DNA from: Anaeroplasma bactoclasticum
GTDB lineage: Bacteria > Bacillota_I > Bacilli_A > Acholeplasmatales > Anaeroplasmataceae
Reading direction: 5' to 3'
DNA: 64,000 nucleotides
Assembly: GCF_003550015.1 (NCBI RefSeq)
Contig: NZ_QXEV01000007.1
Coordinates: forward strand, 1-64,000
The translations under genes were made by a program, and so were the position numbers. The notes beneath the pieces were generated by a model. The model made no database searches, had not been told where the DNA came from, and was given only the letters and a program-made list of their open reading frames with translations. Of the stretch, positions 17,757-25,176 are shown piece after piece (position 1 is the first letter of the stretch; each line of letters starts with the position of its first letter).

Positions 17757-18726
17757 TTTCTATGATTAAATTTAACAATTCAATAGCCTTATTTAAATCT
17801 TTATCCAGATAATAAATATAAGCCATTACATTTGGATACATGGATAATTGGCAAATCTTTCTATAATAATAAATTGTATTTTTTTCTAGTGTATTCAATT
17901 CATATTCTTTTAAAATAATATTTAATGCTTCTTCTTGTTTTAAAGTCCATTTTTTATAATATTCATTCGTATCTAAATGAATAAAATCCTCTTCTAGTTG
18001 CTCATTTGTCTCATTACAAAAGGCATTTATATTCACTTCTGTACCGGACAAATTAAAATCAATTAAGCCATAGAAATGGTCTTGAAATACTAATATATTC
18101 GATGGATTTAAATCTCCTTGTATTACACATCTTGGAAGTTCTTTATATACTTCTTTAATTCTTTCTCTCAAATATGAATTATATTTTAAAATGTCTTCTT
18201 TTAATTCCATAAGGCCTATACTTTCAAGCTTATTAGTTAAAAGAATTATGTTTTCTTCCTTTTCATCCATTTCATTATCTAAAGGAGATAAATCTATAAT
18301 AGACCACATAGAATTCCATTTTACCAGGTCATAATTACTATATTTTTTGGCAAATTTACCTATAGAGGATAAAACCTCTTTATGTATAGAATCATAATTT
18401 ATTTCATCAGATAATAAAGGATAATCTAAATATTCCGATATATAACAATAATATTTAGAATATTTTGTAATATATTTTCCATCCATTCTTTTTATGATTC
18501 TTGGAGTCATTATTTTAGTTTCAATATATCTTAAAGAAAGCCTATCTATAGAATCTATATAGTCTTCTTCTAGCTTATTTGTATTCATCCTAAGAACATA
18601 TTTTTTATCTATTATAATATTTAATCTTATATCTTTTTCATCTATGGATGAATCGATCTCTGTTATTTCTTTATAACCATCTATTCCATAAAAATGAAGA
18701 ATATTTAAAATAATACTTTTATCCAA
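17749..18726 (-). CDS. APH/choline-kinase-like phosphotransferase
   Basis: Protein-kinase-like fold of about 325 residues: an N-lobe with KKYVLRMNT, the catalytic loop as QGDLNPSN (Gln in place of the usual His) and the metal motif GLIDFNLSG. Family members phosphorylate small molecules such as aminoglycosides, choline or homoserine; the substrate is not evident. A TTG at 18726, eight bases after GGGAG, is the preferred start; the frame opens at another TTG (18741) inside the Shine-Dalgarno. It is downstream of the SMP-30 gene. Confidence 0.75.
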   Translation of the reverse strand: MDKSIILNILHFYGIDGYKEITEIDSSIDEKDIRLNIIIDKKYVLRMNTNKLEEDYIDSIDRLSLRYIETKIMTPRIIKRMDGKYITKYSKYYCYISEYLDYPLLSDEINYDSIHKEVLSSIGKFAKKYSNYDLVKWNSMWSIIDLSPLDNEMDEKEENIILLTNKLESIGLMELKEDILKYNSYLRERIKEVYKELPRCVIQGDLNPSNILVFQDHFYGLIDFNLSGTEVNINAFCNETNEQLEEDFIHLDTNEYYKKWTLKQEEALNIILKEYELNTLEKNTIYYYRKICQLSMYPNVMAYIYYLDKDLNKAIELLNLIIEKL

Positions 18727-18744
18727 AACAACCACTCCCAAAAA

Positions 18745-19575
18745 TTATTTTAATTTAAAGAAATATTCTTTCCTGCCTAGATACTTTGTTTCAATTAAGA
18801 AGACATCTCCTCTATATGGATCCTTTTCATCTAAGCTTGCAGAAGTTACTATTATATCATTCTTCTTAAAAGTAAGGGATGTTATAAGCTTTGTAGGAAG
18901 ATTTATAGTATCTAATAAGCCTCCATTTTGACTATCTCTAACTTCAATTCTAGCCCCACCCCATACTGCAACAAATAAATTATCATTTGAATCTATAGAC
19001 ATACCATCTGGTGTACCATCTACTTTAAATAAAACTTTTCTATTAGATATATTTCCACTTTCCAAATCAAAATCATATACATATACTTCTTTTAAAATAG
19101 AATCCACAAAATAAAAATGTTTATTATCTTTACTAAACGCCATACCATTAGCAAGCTTAACATTATCTTGTTTTAATATGATTTTTCCATTATCAAATAA
19201 ATATAATGCTCCTCCAGGGAGATAATTTCCATTATCTGTAATTACAGTAAACCATAACCTTCCTAACGCATCCGCTTTCGCATCATTACATCTTTGGCCA
19301 CTCTTCATAATAGATTCTAAGCTAATATAATCAATTATCTTAGAATCTTTATATAAAAACATTTTGGTTTCACCTAAAACAATAAAGTTTGATGTTTTAT
19401 CAATAGGTATTGCTGCAGAGACCTTTTCATTAAATACTATTTCTTTATAGCTAGAATCTAAAATACATAATTTCTTACCTACAATATCTACCCATGAAAT
19501 TTGATTCAATTCTTCTACATAATATGGTCCTTCACCTAATATATTTTTATTTTTATTTATTATTTTATAATCCAT
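18745..19575 (-). CDS. SMP-30/gluconolactonase-like beta-propeller
   Basis: A 276-residue six-bladed propeller of the SMP-30/LRE family, which hydrolyses sugar lactones using a Ca2+ site. It shows GEGPYY (metal-ligand Glu), RCNDAKADALGRLWF, LANGMAFSKD and GTPDGMSIDSNDNLFVA, the expected blade motifs in order. The start at 19575 has TGAGG upstream; the frame extends to 19635, but that part is the terminator hairpin of the previous gene. Confidence 0.88.
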   Translation of the reverse strand: MDYKIINKNKNILGEGPYYVEELNQISWVDIVGKKLCILDSSYKEIVFNEKVSAAIPIDKTSNFIVLGETKMFLYKDSKIIDYISLESIMKSGQRCNDAKADALGRLWFTVITDNGNYLPGGALYLFDNGKIILKQDNVKLANGMAFSKDNKHFYFVDSILKEVYVYDFDLESGNISNRKVLFKVDGTPDGMSIDSNDNLFVAVWGGARIEVRDSQNGGLLDTINLPTKLITSLTFKKNDIIVTSASLDEKDPYRGDVFLIETKYLGRKEYFFKLK

Positions 19576-19600
19576 ATATATCGCCTCAAGAAAATTATAT

Positions 19601-19633
19601 AAAAATAAAAAGGCTATGACAATAATCATAGCC
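19601..19633 (-). terminator. Terminator of the XRE/zinc-ribbon gene
   Basis: GGCTATGA/TCATAGCC 8-bp stem with a T-rich tail on the minus strand. Confidence 0.8.
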
Positions 19634-19640
19634 ATAATAC

Positions 19641-20081
19641 TTATTTATTCCAATAAGATAGATTTGGTAATACATTCTTTAAATAGCTTCTTGCTTGATC
19701 TTCTGTAAATGCTTCATTTGCCATATGCTTCACGCATACTTCGATTAAATCATCTAAATTATTATAAGTATACTTTCCATTCGAATAGCACCATTTACAA
19801 TAATCCTCGTTAAATTCTCCATTTACCTCTTTAGAAATAAATTCATCCTCTAAAGGCATTCCACAGCACTGACAAATTAATTTCTTTGGAGAGCCAAGTA
19901 AAGTATTTATAGAAACATTAAATAATTTAGATAATTCCTTTAATGTTTCTGTATTTGGTAATGTTTCTCCATTTTCCCATCTTGAAACTGCTTGACGAGT
20001 TACATAAAGCTCGGTTGCAAGCTCCTCTTGGCTTAGGTTCATTTTCAATCTTAAATCTCTAATTACATCTTTTGTTTCCAT
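19641..20081 (-). CDS. XRE family regulator with zinc-ribbon domain
   Basis: A 146-residue protein. Residues 5-60 are a Cro/CI helix-turn-helix (LSQEELATELYVTRQAVSRWENG). Residues 68-146 carry CQCCGMPL and DYCKWCYSNGKY, a putative zinc-ribbon (Zn_ribbon_2 type) fused to HTH domains in many Firmicutes. AGAGGTGAT precedes the ATG. It may sense a metal or small molecule; no target is evident. Confidence 0.9.
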   Translation of the reverse strand: METKDVIRDLRLKMNLSQEELATELYVTRQAVSRWENGETLPNTETLKELSKLFNVSINTLLGSPKKLICQCCGMPLEDEFISKEVNGEFNEDYCKWCYSNGKYTYNNLDDLIEVCVKHMANEAFTEDQARSYLKNVLPNLSYWNK

Positions 20082-20143
20082 CTTATCACCTCTAGCTTTA
20101 TTGTACTTTATAATTCAAATTTCCTCAAGCAACAAGCTGTTGC

Positions 20144-20674
20144 CTATACATGAATTCCTTTATTTGTCCATACTTGAGCTTCAATATATCTTTCTGGTCC
20201 ATGCTTTCCATCATTATTCCATATATTTGGATAACCATACTTATCTATCATTTGTAATATTTCAGAATAGGTATATACTTTTTTTCTATATTCTTTATTA
20301 TCTAATACCTTATTAGAAAATGTTGGATAAGAATCTCCATAAGTAAAAGATATATAATTCATATCTAAATCTTTAATATCTATTTCTATATGAGCAGGAT
20401 TTATAAACCATTCTTCTAGCCATTTTACTTCTTCCACCACAAAATAATTGGGATGTGATATTTCTACCTTGCCACCCTTTTTTATAAAATCTTCTTTTAA
20501 TAGTTCTTCCAAATGAAATCTATTTTCCATATAGGCTTCATCTCTTTTTGCACAAAAGGAATTTGGGGATTCCTTCTTTATTTTATTTATCACTTGGTTT
20601 GCTTCATCTAAAGATAAATTGGATAAGCTTTTTAGTGGACCATATCTTTTGTCATAATAATGGAATAGCTTCAT
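20144..20674 (-). CDS. Conserved hypothetical protein
   Basis: A 176-residue soluble protein beginning LFHYYDKRYGPLKSLSNL and ending with RYIEAQVWTNK. It is rich in aromatic and charged residues, with no transmembrane segment or known catalytic motif that I recognise. AGAGGATTT precedes the ATG. It follows the module 2 permease by 21 bases and may be co-transcribed with it. Confidence 0.7.
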   Translation of the reverse strand: MKLFHYYDKRYGPLKSLSNLSLDEANQVINKIKKESPNSFCAKRDEAYMENRFHLEELLKEDFIKKGGKVEISHPNYFVVEEVKWLEEWFINPAHIEIDIKDLDMNYISFTYGDSYPTFSNKVLDNKEYRKKVYTYSEILQMIDKYGYPNIWNNDGKHGPERYIEAQVWTNKGIHV

Positions 20675-20695
20675 ATTAAATCCTCTTTTAATATA

Positions 20696-21625
20696 TTATA
20701 CTCTTTTCATTGTTTTTTTATATAATAATACATTTAATCCAAAGGCAAACATTAAGGAACCGGATGTATATATCATCATAAACTCTTTTGATGTTATATA
20801 ACTAAACATGTTTAAATTTAAGGAGAAGGTATTATTTATCATTAAAGCAAACATTCCATTATCTACTCCATTTAAGGATATATTCATATGATTTACTATA
20901 TCACTCATTAATAGGTTTCTGTATAAGCATGCAATATGAGACCCAGGTACAATAGATAAAATACTTTGTAATGTATCATTAATACTTCCAAGAGGAATAT
21001 ATGCCCCTACAACAAAGCCTACTGCAGCAGATACAATTCCAGAAAATGCAGCAAGCGCGGATGTCTTTTTGAAAAAGGATACAATAACCATCATAATAAT
21101 AGTTGCTGAAGCTGAAGCTAAAATAGTTACTAAATATAATAATAGAATAGTACTAAAGCTTAAATATAAGTTACCAATTATATTTAATACAATTAAACCT
21201 ACGGTTAAAATAGATGCATTTATGATTAATGTATTTAAGAATGCACCAGTAAAATAAGATAGAATTACAATATGTCCTTTCACTGGGCTTGAACCATAGT
21301 CATAATCAATTTTAAGTGATTTATCCGACACCATAATATGTAATGAATTTAGAGCAACAGTAATTGATGATGTTGAAAGTATTCCTGCAAGTAACCAAGA
21401 ATCTAAAATAGAATTTACATCATTTATTGAAACATATTCTTCTAATCCTTCTATAGATTCCTTTATACCAGATAAATATGTATTCTTTAAGAATACAACA
21501 TATAAGAAAAATACAATTAATGGGGATAGCATAGAAAAGAATAATGTTGATTTATCCTTGAAAAATAATAATATATTTCTTTTAGTCATTCCTAAATAGG
21601 AATAAAAATTTCCCTTTAGCTTCAT
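20696..21625 (-). CDS. ABC-2 type exporter permease, module 2
   Basis: A 309-residue six-helix permease with a large extracytoplasmic loop between helices 1 and 2 (about 45-75) and a second near 235-275. The entry segment TKRNILLFFKDKSTLFFSMLSPLIVF is typical of ABC-2 permeases. It starts one base after the ATPase gene. It is only distantly similar to the module 1 permease. Confidence 0.88.
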   Translation of the reverse strand: MKLKGNFYSYLGMTKRNILLFFKDKSTLFFSMLSPLIVFFLYVVFLKNTYLSGIKESIEGLEEYVSINDVNSILDSWLLAGILSTSSITVALNSLHIMVSDKSLKIDYDYGSSPVKGHIVILSYFTGAFLNTLIINASILTVGLIVLNIIGNLYLSFSTILLLYLVTILASASATIIMMVIVSFFKKTSALAAFSGIVSAAVGFVVGAYIPLGSINDTLQSILSIVPGSHIACLYRNLLMSDIVNHMNISLNGVDNGMFALMINNTFSLNLNMFSYITSKEFMMIYTSGSLMFAFGLNVLLYKKTMKRV

Positions 21626-21626
21626 A

Positions 21627-22538
21627 TTAATCTAAGCTCCTTCCTGTTACATTTAAGAAAACATCATCCATGTTTCCTTTAATTAATTCATAATCCTTAA
21701 GAAATTCTCTTTCCTTAGATAGAAAATCAATAATGGATTCATTATTCTTATAATTGATTCTGTAGGAATCTAAATTATAAGTATAATCCAATTTATATTT
21801 ATTTAATAATTCTTGATTTAAAGTATTATCTTCTGTATGCCATATAAGCTTATTACATGTATATTGATTTTTTAACTTATTAGGGCTACCTTCTGCAGCA
21901 ATATGACCATGATCTAGGATTACTACATAATCTGCATCTTTAGTTTCTTCCATATAATGAGTGGTTAAGAAAACAGTTAAATTATTTTCTTTTCTTAAGC
22001 CATTGATAATATCCCAAACCATTCTTCTAGTCTTAGGATCTAAGCCTGTTGTTGGTTCATCTAAGAATAATAATTTAGGCTTATGTATCAAAGCTCTTGC
22101 AATATCCACTCTTCTTCTTTGTCCACCAGATAGGCTTTCATATCTTTTATTCATAATATCTTCAAGTTCTAATTCCTCTTTAAGCTCTTCAATTCTATTT
22201 AAAGCCACTCTTTTACTATAGCCATAATAAGCACATCTACTCATTAAATTTTCCTTAACGGTTAATACATTATCTAATATAGAGCCTTGGAATACAATTC
22301 CAATTCTTTTTTTTATTTCTTCCTTATCCTTATCTATATCTAATCCATCGATATATACTTCACCACTTGTTTTAGATAATACAGTACATAAGATATTTAT
22401 GGATGTGGATTTACCAGCACCATTTTCACCTAAGAAGGCGAATAATTCACCTTCATTCACTTTAAATGAAATCCTATCTACTGCTAAAAAATTCTTATAA
22501 TATTTTACTAAATTATTTACTTTAATTATTTCCATCAC
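21627..22538 (-). CDS. ABC transporter ATP-binding protein, module 2
   Basis: A 303-residue ATPase: Walker A GENGAGKST (37-45), Q-loop FQGS, signature LSGGQRRRV, Walker B LLFLDEP and an H-loop in TTHYMEE. A C-terminal extension of about 75 residues follows the nucleotide-binding domain, as in DrrA-like exporters. Either the GTG at 22538 or the ATG at 22535 starts it; GAGGTG lies five or eight bases upstream. Confidence 0.93.
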   Translation of the reverse strand: MMEIIKVNNLVKYYKNFLAVDRISFKVNEGELFAFLGENGAGKSTSINILCTVLSKTSGEVYIDGLDIDKDKEEIKKRIGIVFQGSILDNVLTVKENLMSRCAYYGYSKRVALNRIEELKEELELEDIMNKRYESLSGGQRRRVDIARALIHKPKLLFLDEPTTGLDPKTRRMVWDIINGLRKENNLTVFLTTHYMEETKDADYVVILDHGHIAAEGSPNKLKNQYTCNKLIWHTEDNTLNQELLNKYKLDYTYNLDSYRINYKNNESIIDFLSKEREFLKDYELIKGNMDDVFLNVTGRSLD

Positions 22539-22555
22539 TCATTCACCTCAGCTAT

Positions 22556-22624
22556 ATTCTAGCAATTTAAAAATCAAAAAAAAGCAACTTGGAAGTAAGT
22601 TGCTTTTATATATAAGTAAGTTGC
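22556..22624 (-). promoter_or_regulatory. Module 2 ABC promoter with perfect LytTR double repeat
   Basis: GCAACTTACTT occurs twice on the minus strand (22614-22624 and 22593-22603), exactly 21 bp apart. After an 8-base gap come a non-consensus -35 (CTTTTT, 22579-22584), a 17-base spacer and TAGAAT (22556-22561). The geometry matches the other two LytTR promoters in the window. Confidence 0.75.
22575..22605 (-). terminator. Terminator of lytTR-DUF3021 unit, module 2
   Basis: AAGCAACTT/AAGTTGCTT 9-bp stem with T-run on the minus strand. The 5' arm (22597-22605) lies partly within the proximal LytTR box. Confidence 0.8.
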
Positions 22625-22636
22625 AAATAGACCTAT

Positions 22637-23059
22637 CTATTCTGCATCATGGAAATTCTTTAATGCTTCATTTATTCTATTTGAATCCTTTTTTTCACTA
22701 ATATATGTAGATATAAATACAATAAGATATACCGTAATAAATATTGCAAAAACAATTAAAATACCACTCCATTCACTCCACCATTTAAAGAAATAGCCTA
22801 GAGTATATACAATGATAAGTAATAATATGAAATGAATTACACCACGAATGATTATTTCTTTTTTCGATAATTCTTTTTTCGATACATAAACTAAGGACGC
22901 AAGTGAGGTTAAAAGAGATACTAATAGTATTTGAAAAGGCATATACCAGCCCCAAGAATCATAATCCTTAAGTATTAAGCTCATTAATCCCATTCCAAGT
23001 AGCATGCCTGTTGTAATCATGAAGAATTGAGATATGATTTCTGTTATAATTTTTCTCAT
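22637..23059 (-). CDS. DUF3021 membrane protein, module 2
   Basis: A 140-residue protein with four predicted helices and a charged C-terminus (KKDSNRINEALKNFHDAE), paralogous to the protein at 15226-15657. It starts nine bases after the LytTR stop. By analogy with LytTR regulatory systems it is the probable membrane partner controlling the regulator. Confidence 0.82.
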   Translation of the reverse strand: MRKIITEIISQFFMITTGMLLGMGLMSLILKDYDSWGWYMPFQILLVSLLTSLASLVYVSKKELSKKEIIIRGVIHFILLLIIVYTLGYFFKWWSEWSGILIVFAIFITVYLIVFISTYISEKKDSNRINEALKNFHDAE

Positions 23060-23068
23060 AAGAACCTC

Positions 23069-23518
23069 CTATATACCTAAAATTTCTTTTAATGTGGGAA
23101 CATATTGTCTAGATATAATAACCCTTTCCCCATTAAATAGCTTGGCTTCAAATCTTCCATTAAATGCTGGAGTCACACAATCTATTTTACTGTAATGTAA
23201 AATAATTGATTTAGAGCACCTAAAAAAGGATAATCCCTTAACCATTTCTTCTATTTCATATAGCTTAAGCTTAGATTCATAAAAATCATCCTTGCAATAA
23301 ATGAATGTTTTATTCTCTGTAGCTTCTATATAATAGATATCCTTAAATCTTATAGAATAAATATCTTCACCCTTAACGCCAGTAATAGAATTTGTTTTTA
23401 TATCTCTTTCCTTTAATTTATTAACTAAGGATAAAACATCATCATTAATCTCATGGCATTTAATGATAATTTCTTCATTCTTTTCTTTATCTATTTGTTC
23501 AATACTTATCTTAAACAT
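23069..23518 (-). CDS. LytTR DNA-binding regulator, module 2
   Basis: A 149-residue protein with a short N-terminal region and a C-terminal LytTR domain (IYSIRFKDIYYIEATENKTFIY, FFRCSKSIILHYSKID, NGRFEAKLFNGERVIISRQY). There is no receiver domain. A GGTGATAAT sequence precedes the ATG. Its promoter holds a LytTR double repeat like that of the ABC genes downstream, implying positive autoregulation plus control of the exporter. Confidence 0.9.
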   Translation of the reverse strand: MFKISIEQIDKEKNEEIIIKCHEINDDVLSLVNKLKERDIKTNSITGVKGEDIYSIRFKDIYYIEATENKTFIYCKDDFYESKLKLYEIEEMVKGLSFFRCSKSIILHYSKIDCVTPAFNGRFEAKLFNGERVIISRQYVPTLKEILGI

Positions 23519-23533
23519 ATTATCACCATCCTT

Positions 23534-23603
23534 AATCTATCATTTTCTTGTGATTATTGGCAAGAGTTTTTAAGTAAGTTACAAAAATTAGGTACCGAGT
23601 TGC
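23534..23603 (-). promoter_or_regulatory. lytTR (module 2) promoter with 21-bp-spaced operator
   Basis: Minus-strand boxes GCAACTCGGTA (23593-23603) and GTAACTTACTT (23572-23582) start 21 bp apart. An 8-base gap precedes TTGCCA (23558-23563), then 18 bases and TAGATT (23534-23539). Confidence 0.7.
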
Positions 23604-23627
23604 AAAAAAATGCCTAAAAATTAGGCA
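23604..23627 (-). terminator. Terminator of the membrane hydrolase gene
   Basis: TGCCTAA/TTAGGCA 7-bp stem with AAA loop and seven T on the minus strand; it abuts the lytTR operator. Confidence 0.75.
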
Positions 23628-24647
23628 TTAATGTAATAAATAGCTATAGGTGGTTGGATTAAAGAATACCTGTGAATGAGTATATCCATTATAAGTAATT
23701 ACTTCTGAATCTTTAAATCTAGGTATTAATTCTTTTGTTGAAGAATTTGGAATTACTTTATCACTAAGAGAATAAAGAATTGTCGTTTTACAATTAATAT
23801 TTGGGGCTCTATCATATGAATTAAATTTAAATCTTACACAAAGCTCAAGAGGGCCATAGAATACAGGAGTAACATTATTCATTGCAGCACTAAATTTATG
23901 ATATGGTGCAAATAAAACTAAATTAGCTACTGGATACTTTTCAGCCGCATAGCAAGCAACACCTGTACCAATAGAAAATCCTGCAACCCTAATTTGGCTA
24001 TAGGTATAGCCTTCAACATCAACTAAATAAGACATATAAGCATCTACTTCTTTATATATAGTTTCTTCATTTAATCTACCTTGATTATCCATAAACATTG
24101 GATAATCCATAACTAAAAGATTTCTACTTGAAGAATCTAATCTATATTCTAAATAATTAAATGCTTGTGTAGATGTCATCGAATTACCACAAAATAAAAT
24201 AGTAACCTCTGGTAGATTCTTATCATAATAAAGGGAAGTATATGTATTAGAATCGACATCTACTTTTACTTCTTTAATATATTCATTTGTAAAAGATAAA
24301 CTCCCCTTTCTTGGAAAAAAGGATACCCCCGGTGCAACTGCATACATAGAATAAACAAAAGTATATATAAGCTCAAAGGCTAGTGTTAATGAAAATGTAA
24401 TCCATTTTCTTTTTCCTTTAGTATTCTTTAAATAGAATACCGTAAATACAATAATTACAGGAATTAATACTGTAACAGGGATTAATAAAAACCAAGTTTT
24501 ACGAAAAATACCCATAAAATTTAAAGAATTAGATCCACTTAAAATATAAAATACCTGTCCTAAATCAATATATAAAAATAAAACAAAGAACAATAATGTA
24601 AATAATAAAACTAAAATAGATAATATATGTTTTTTAATAAACTGCAT
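23628..24647 (-). CDS. Membrane-anchored alpha/beta-hydrolase
   Basis: A 339-residue protein. Three N-terminal hydrophobic helices (about 8-30, 50-72, 84-102) are followed by a hydrolase domain with nucleophile elbow GFSIGTG, an Asp in SDKVIP and His in THSQVF, the triad of BEM46/serine aminopeptidase-like hydrolases. An oxyanion-type HG motif is replaced by FCGNS. AAGGAGAG precedes the ATG. It is a separate unit upstream of module 2. The substrate is unknown. Confidence 0.8.
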   Translation of the reverse strand: MQFIKKHILSILVLLFTLLFFVLFLYIDLGQVFYILSGSNSLNFMGIFRKTWFLLIPVTVLIPVIIVFTVFYLKNTKGKRKWITFSLTLAFELIYTFVYSMYAVAPGVSFFPRKGSLSFTNEYIKEVKVDVDSNTYTSLYYDKNLPEVTILFCGNSMTSTQAFNYLEYRLDSSSRNLLVMDYPMFMDNQGRLNEETIYKEVDAYMSYLVDVEGYTYSQIRVAGFSIGTGVACYAAEKYPVANLVLFAPYHKFSAAMNNVTPVFYGPLELCVRFKFNSYDRAPNINCKTTILYSLSDKVIPNSSTKELIPRFKDSEVITYNGYTHSQVFFNPTTYSYLLH

Positions 24648-24790
24648 AATAACTCTCCTTAAACACTTCTTAATTATAACACAAATTATTCAAACGAATT
24701 AAAAAAACCTATCATAGATGTTTTATACCGGTTCTTTAAATTATAAGGTAGGTAGTTATCACTTAAAATTTAAGGTAGTTATTATATTTC

Positions 24791-24818
24791 ATACCTACTT
24801 CCAATCGGAGGTAGGTAT
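24791..24818. terminator. Hairpin near the IS left end
   Basis: ATACCTACTTCC and GGAGGTAGGTAT pair with one mismatch around AATC. Such hairpins shield IS transposase genes from outside transcription. Confidence 0.5.
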
Positions 24819-24834
24819 TTTCTTTATAAAAAAA

Positions 24835-24887
24835 TGATCTCCTTTTATAATTAGAATTGTCGAGAAACCATTTAAGAAAGGAGATCA
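24835..24887 (+). promoter_or_regulatory. Inverted repeat masking the transposase ribosome binding site
   Basis: TGATCTCCTTT (24835-24845) is the exact complement of AAAGGAGATCA (24877-24887), which contains the Shine-Dalgarno of the transposase. A transcript reading in from outside would fold and hide the start. Confidence 0.65.
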
Positions 24888-24888
24888 A

Positions 24889-25176
24889 ATGTATTATAAA
24901 TCATTATTAGAAACTTTAAAAGATGAAGGAGATAATAGAATTAGAGTAGAGGATGAATTCTCTTCTAACGACGAATATAGAGTTGAGATAACACTAATTC
25001 CAAAAGATATAAATATATGTCCCTCTTGTAATTCAACTAATGTAATAAAATTTGGTAAAAAAGATAGAACTATCAAAGATGATTTCATATCGAATAGGCC
25101 TACATTTATTACTCTATTTTATAATAGGCTAAAATGTAATAATTGCCATAAAATGTTTAATGATACACTTAATTAA
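24889..25176 (+). pseudogene. ISL3 transposase, N-terminal fragment
   Basis: 95 residues with the N-terminal zinc-binding motif of ISL3 transposases: CPSCNS and, about 45 residues later, CNNC. The catalytic DDE part is missing; full-length relatives exceed 400 residues. The stop comes right after MFNDTLN and abuts the convergent lipoprotein gene. It is probably not active, though a small zinc-ribbon peptide could be made. Confidence 0.75.

Larger units (their letters stand above)
24730..25176 (+). mobile_element. Truncated ISL3-family insertion sequence
   Basis: The left part begins near GGTTCTTTAAATT (24730), resembling ISL3-type terminal repeats. It then carries a strong hairpin, a ribosome-binding-site-masking inverted repeat and the first 95 codons of a transposase. 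The remaining ~330 codons and right end are absent; the neighbouring gene begins at the break. Confidence 0.6.

Noticed and set aside
19576-19635. N-terminal membrane anchor (MAMIIVIAFLFLYN) on the SMP-30 protein
   Set aside because: These codons are the terminator hairpin and T-run of the preceding gene; the start with a Shine-Dalgarno is at 19575.
24889-25176. Independent zinc-ribbon regulator
   Set aside because: The Cys spacing, preceding masking hairpin and terminal-repeat-like sequence fit an ISL3 transposase N-terminus.
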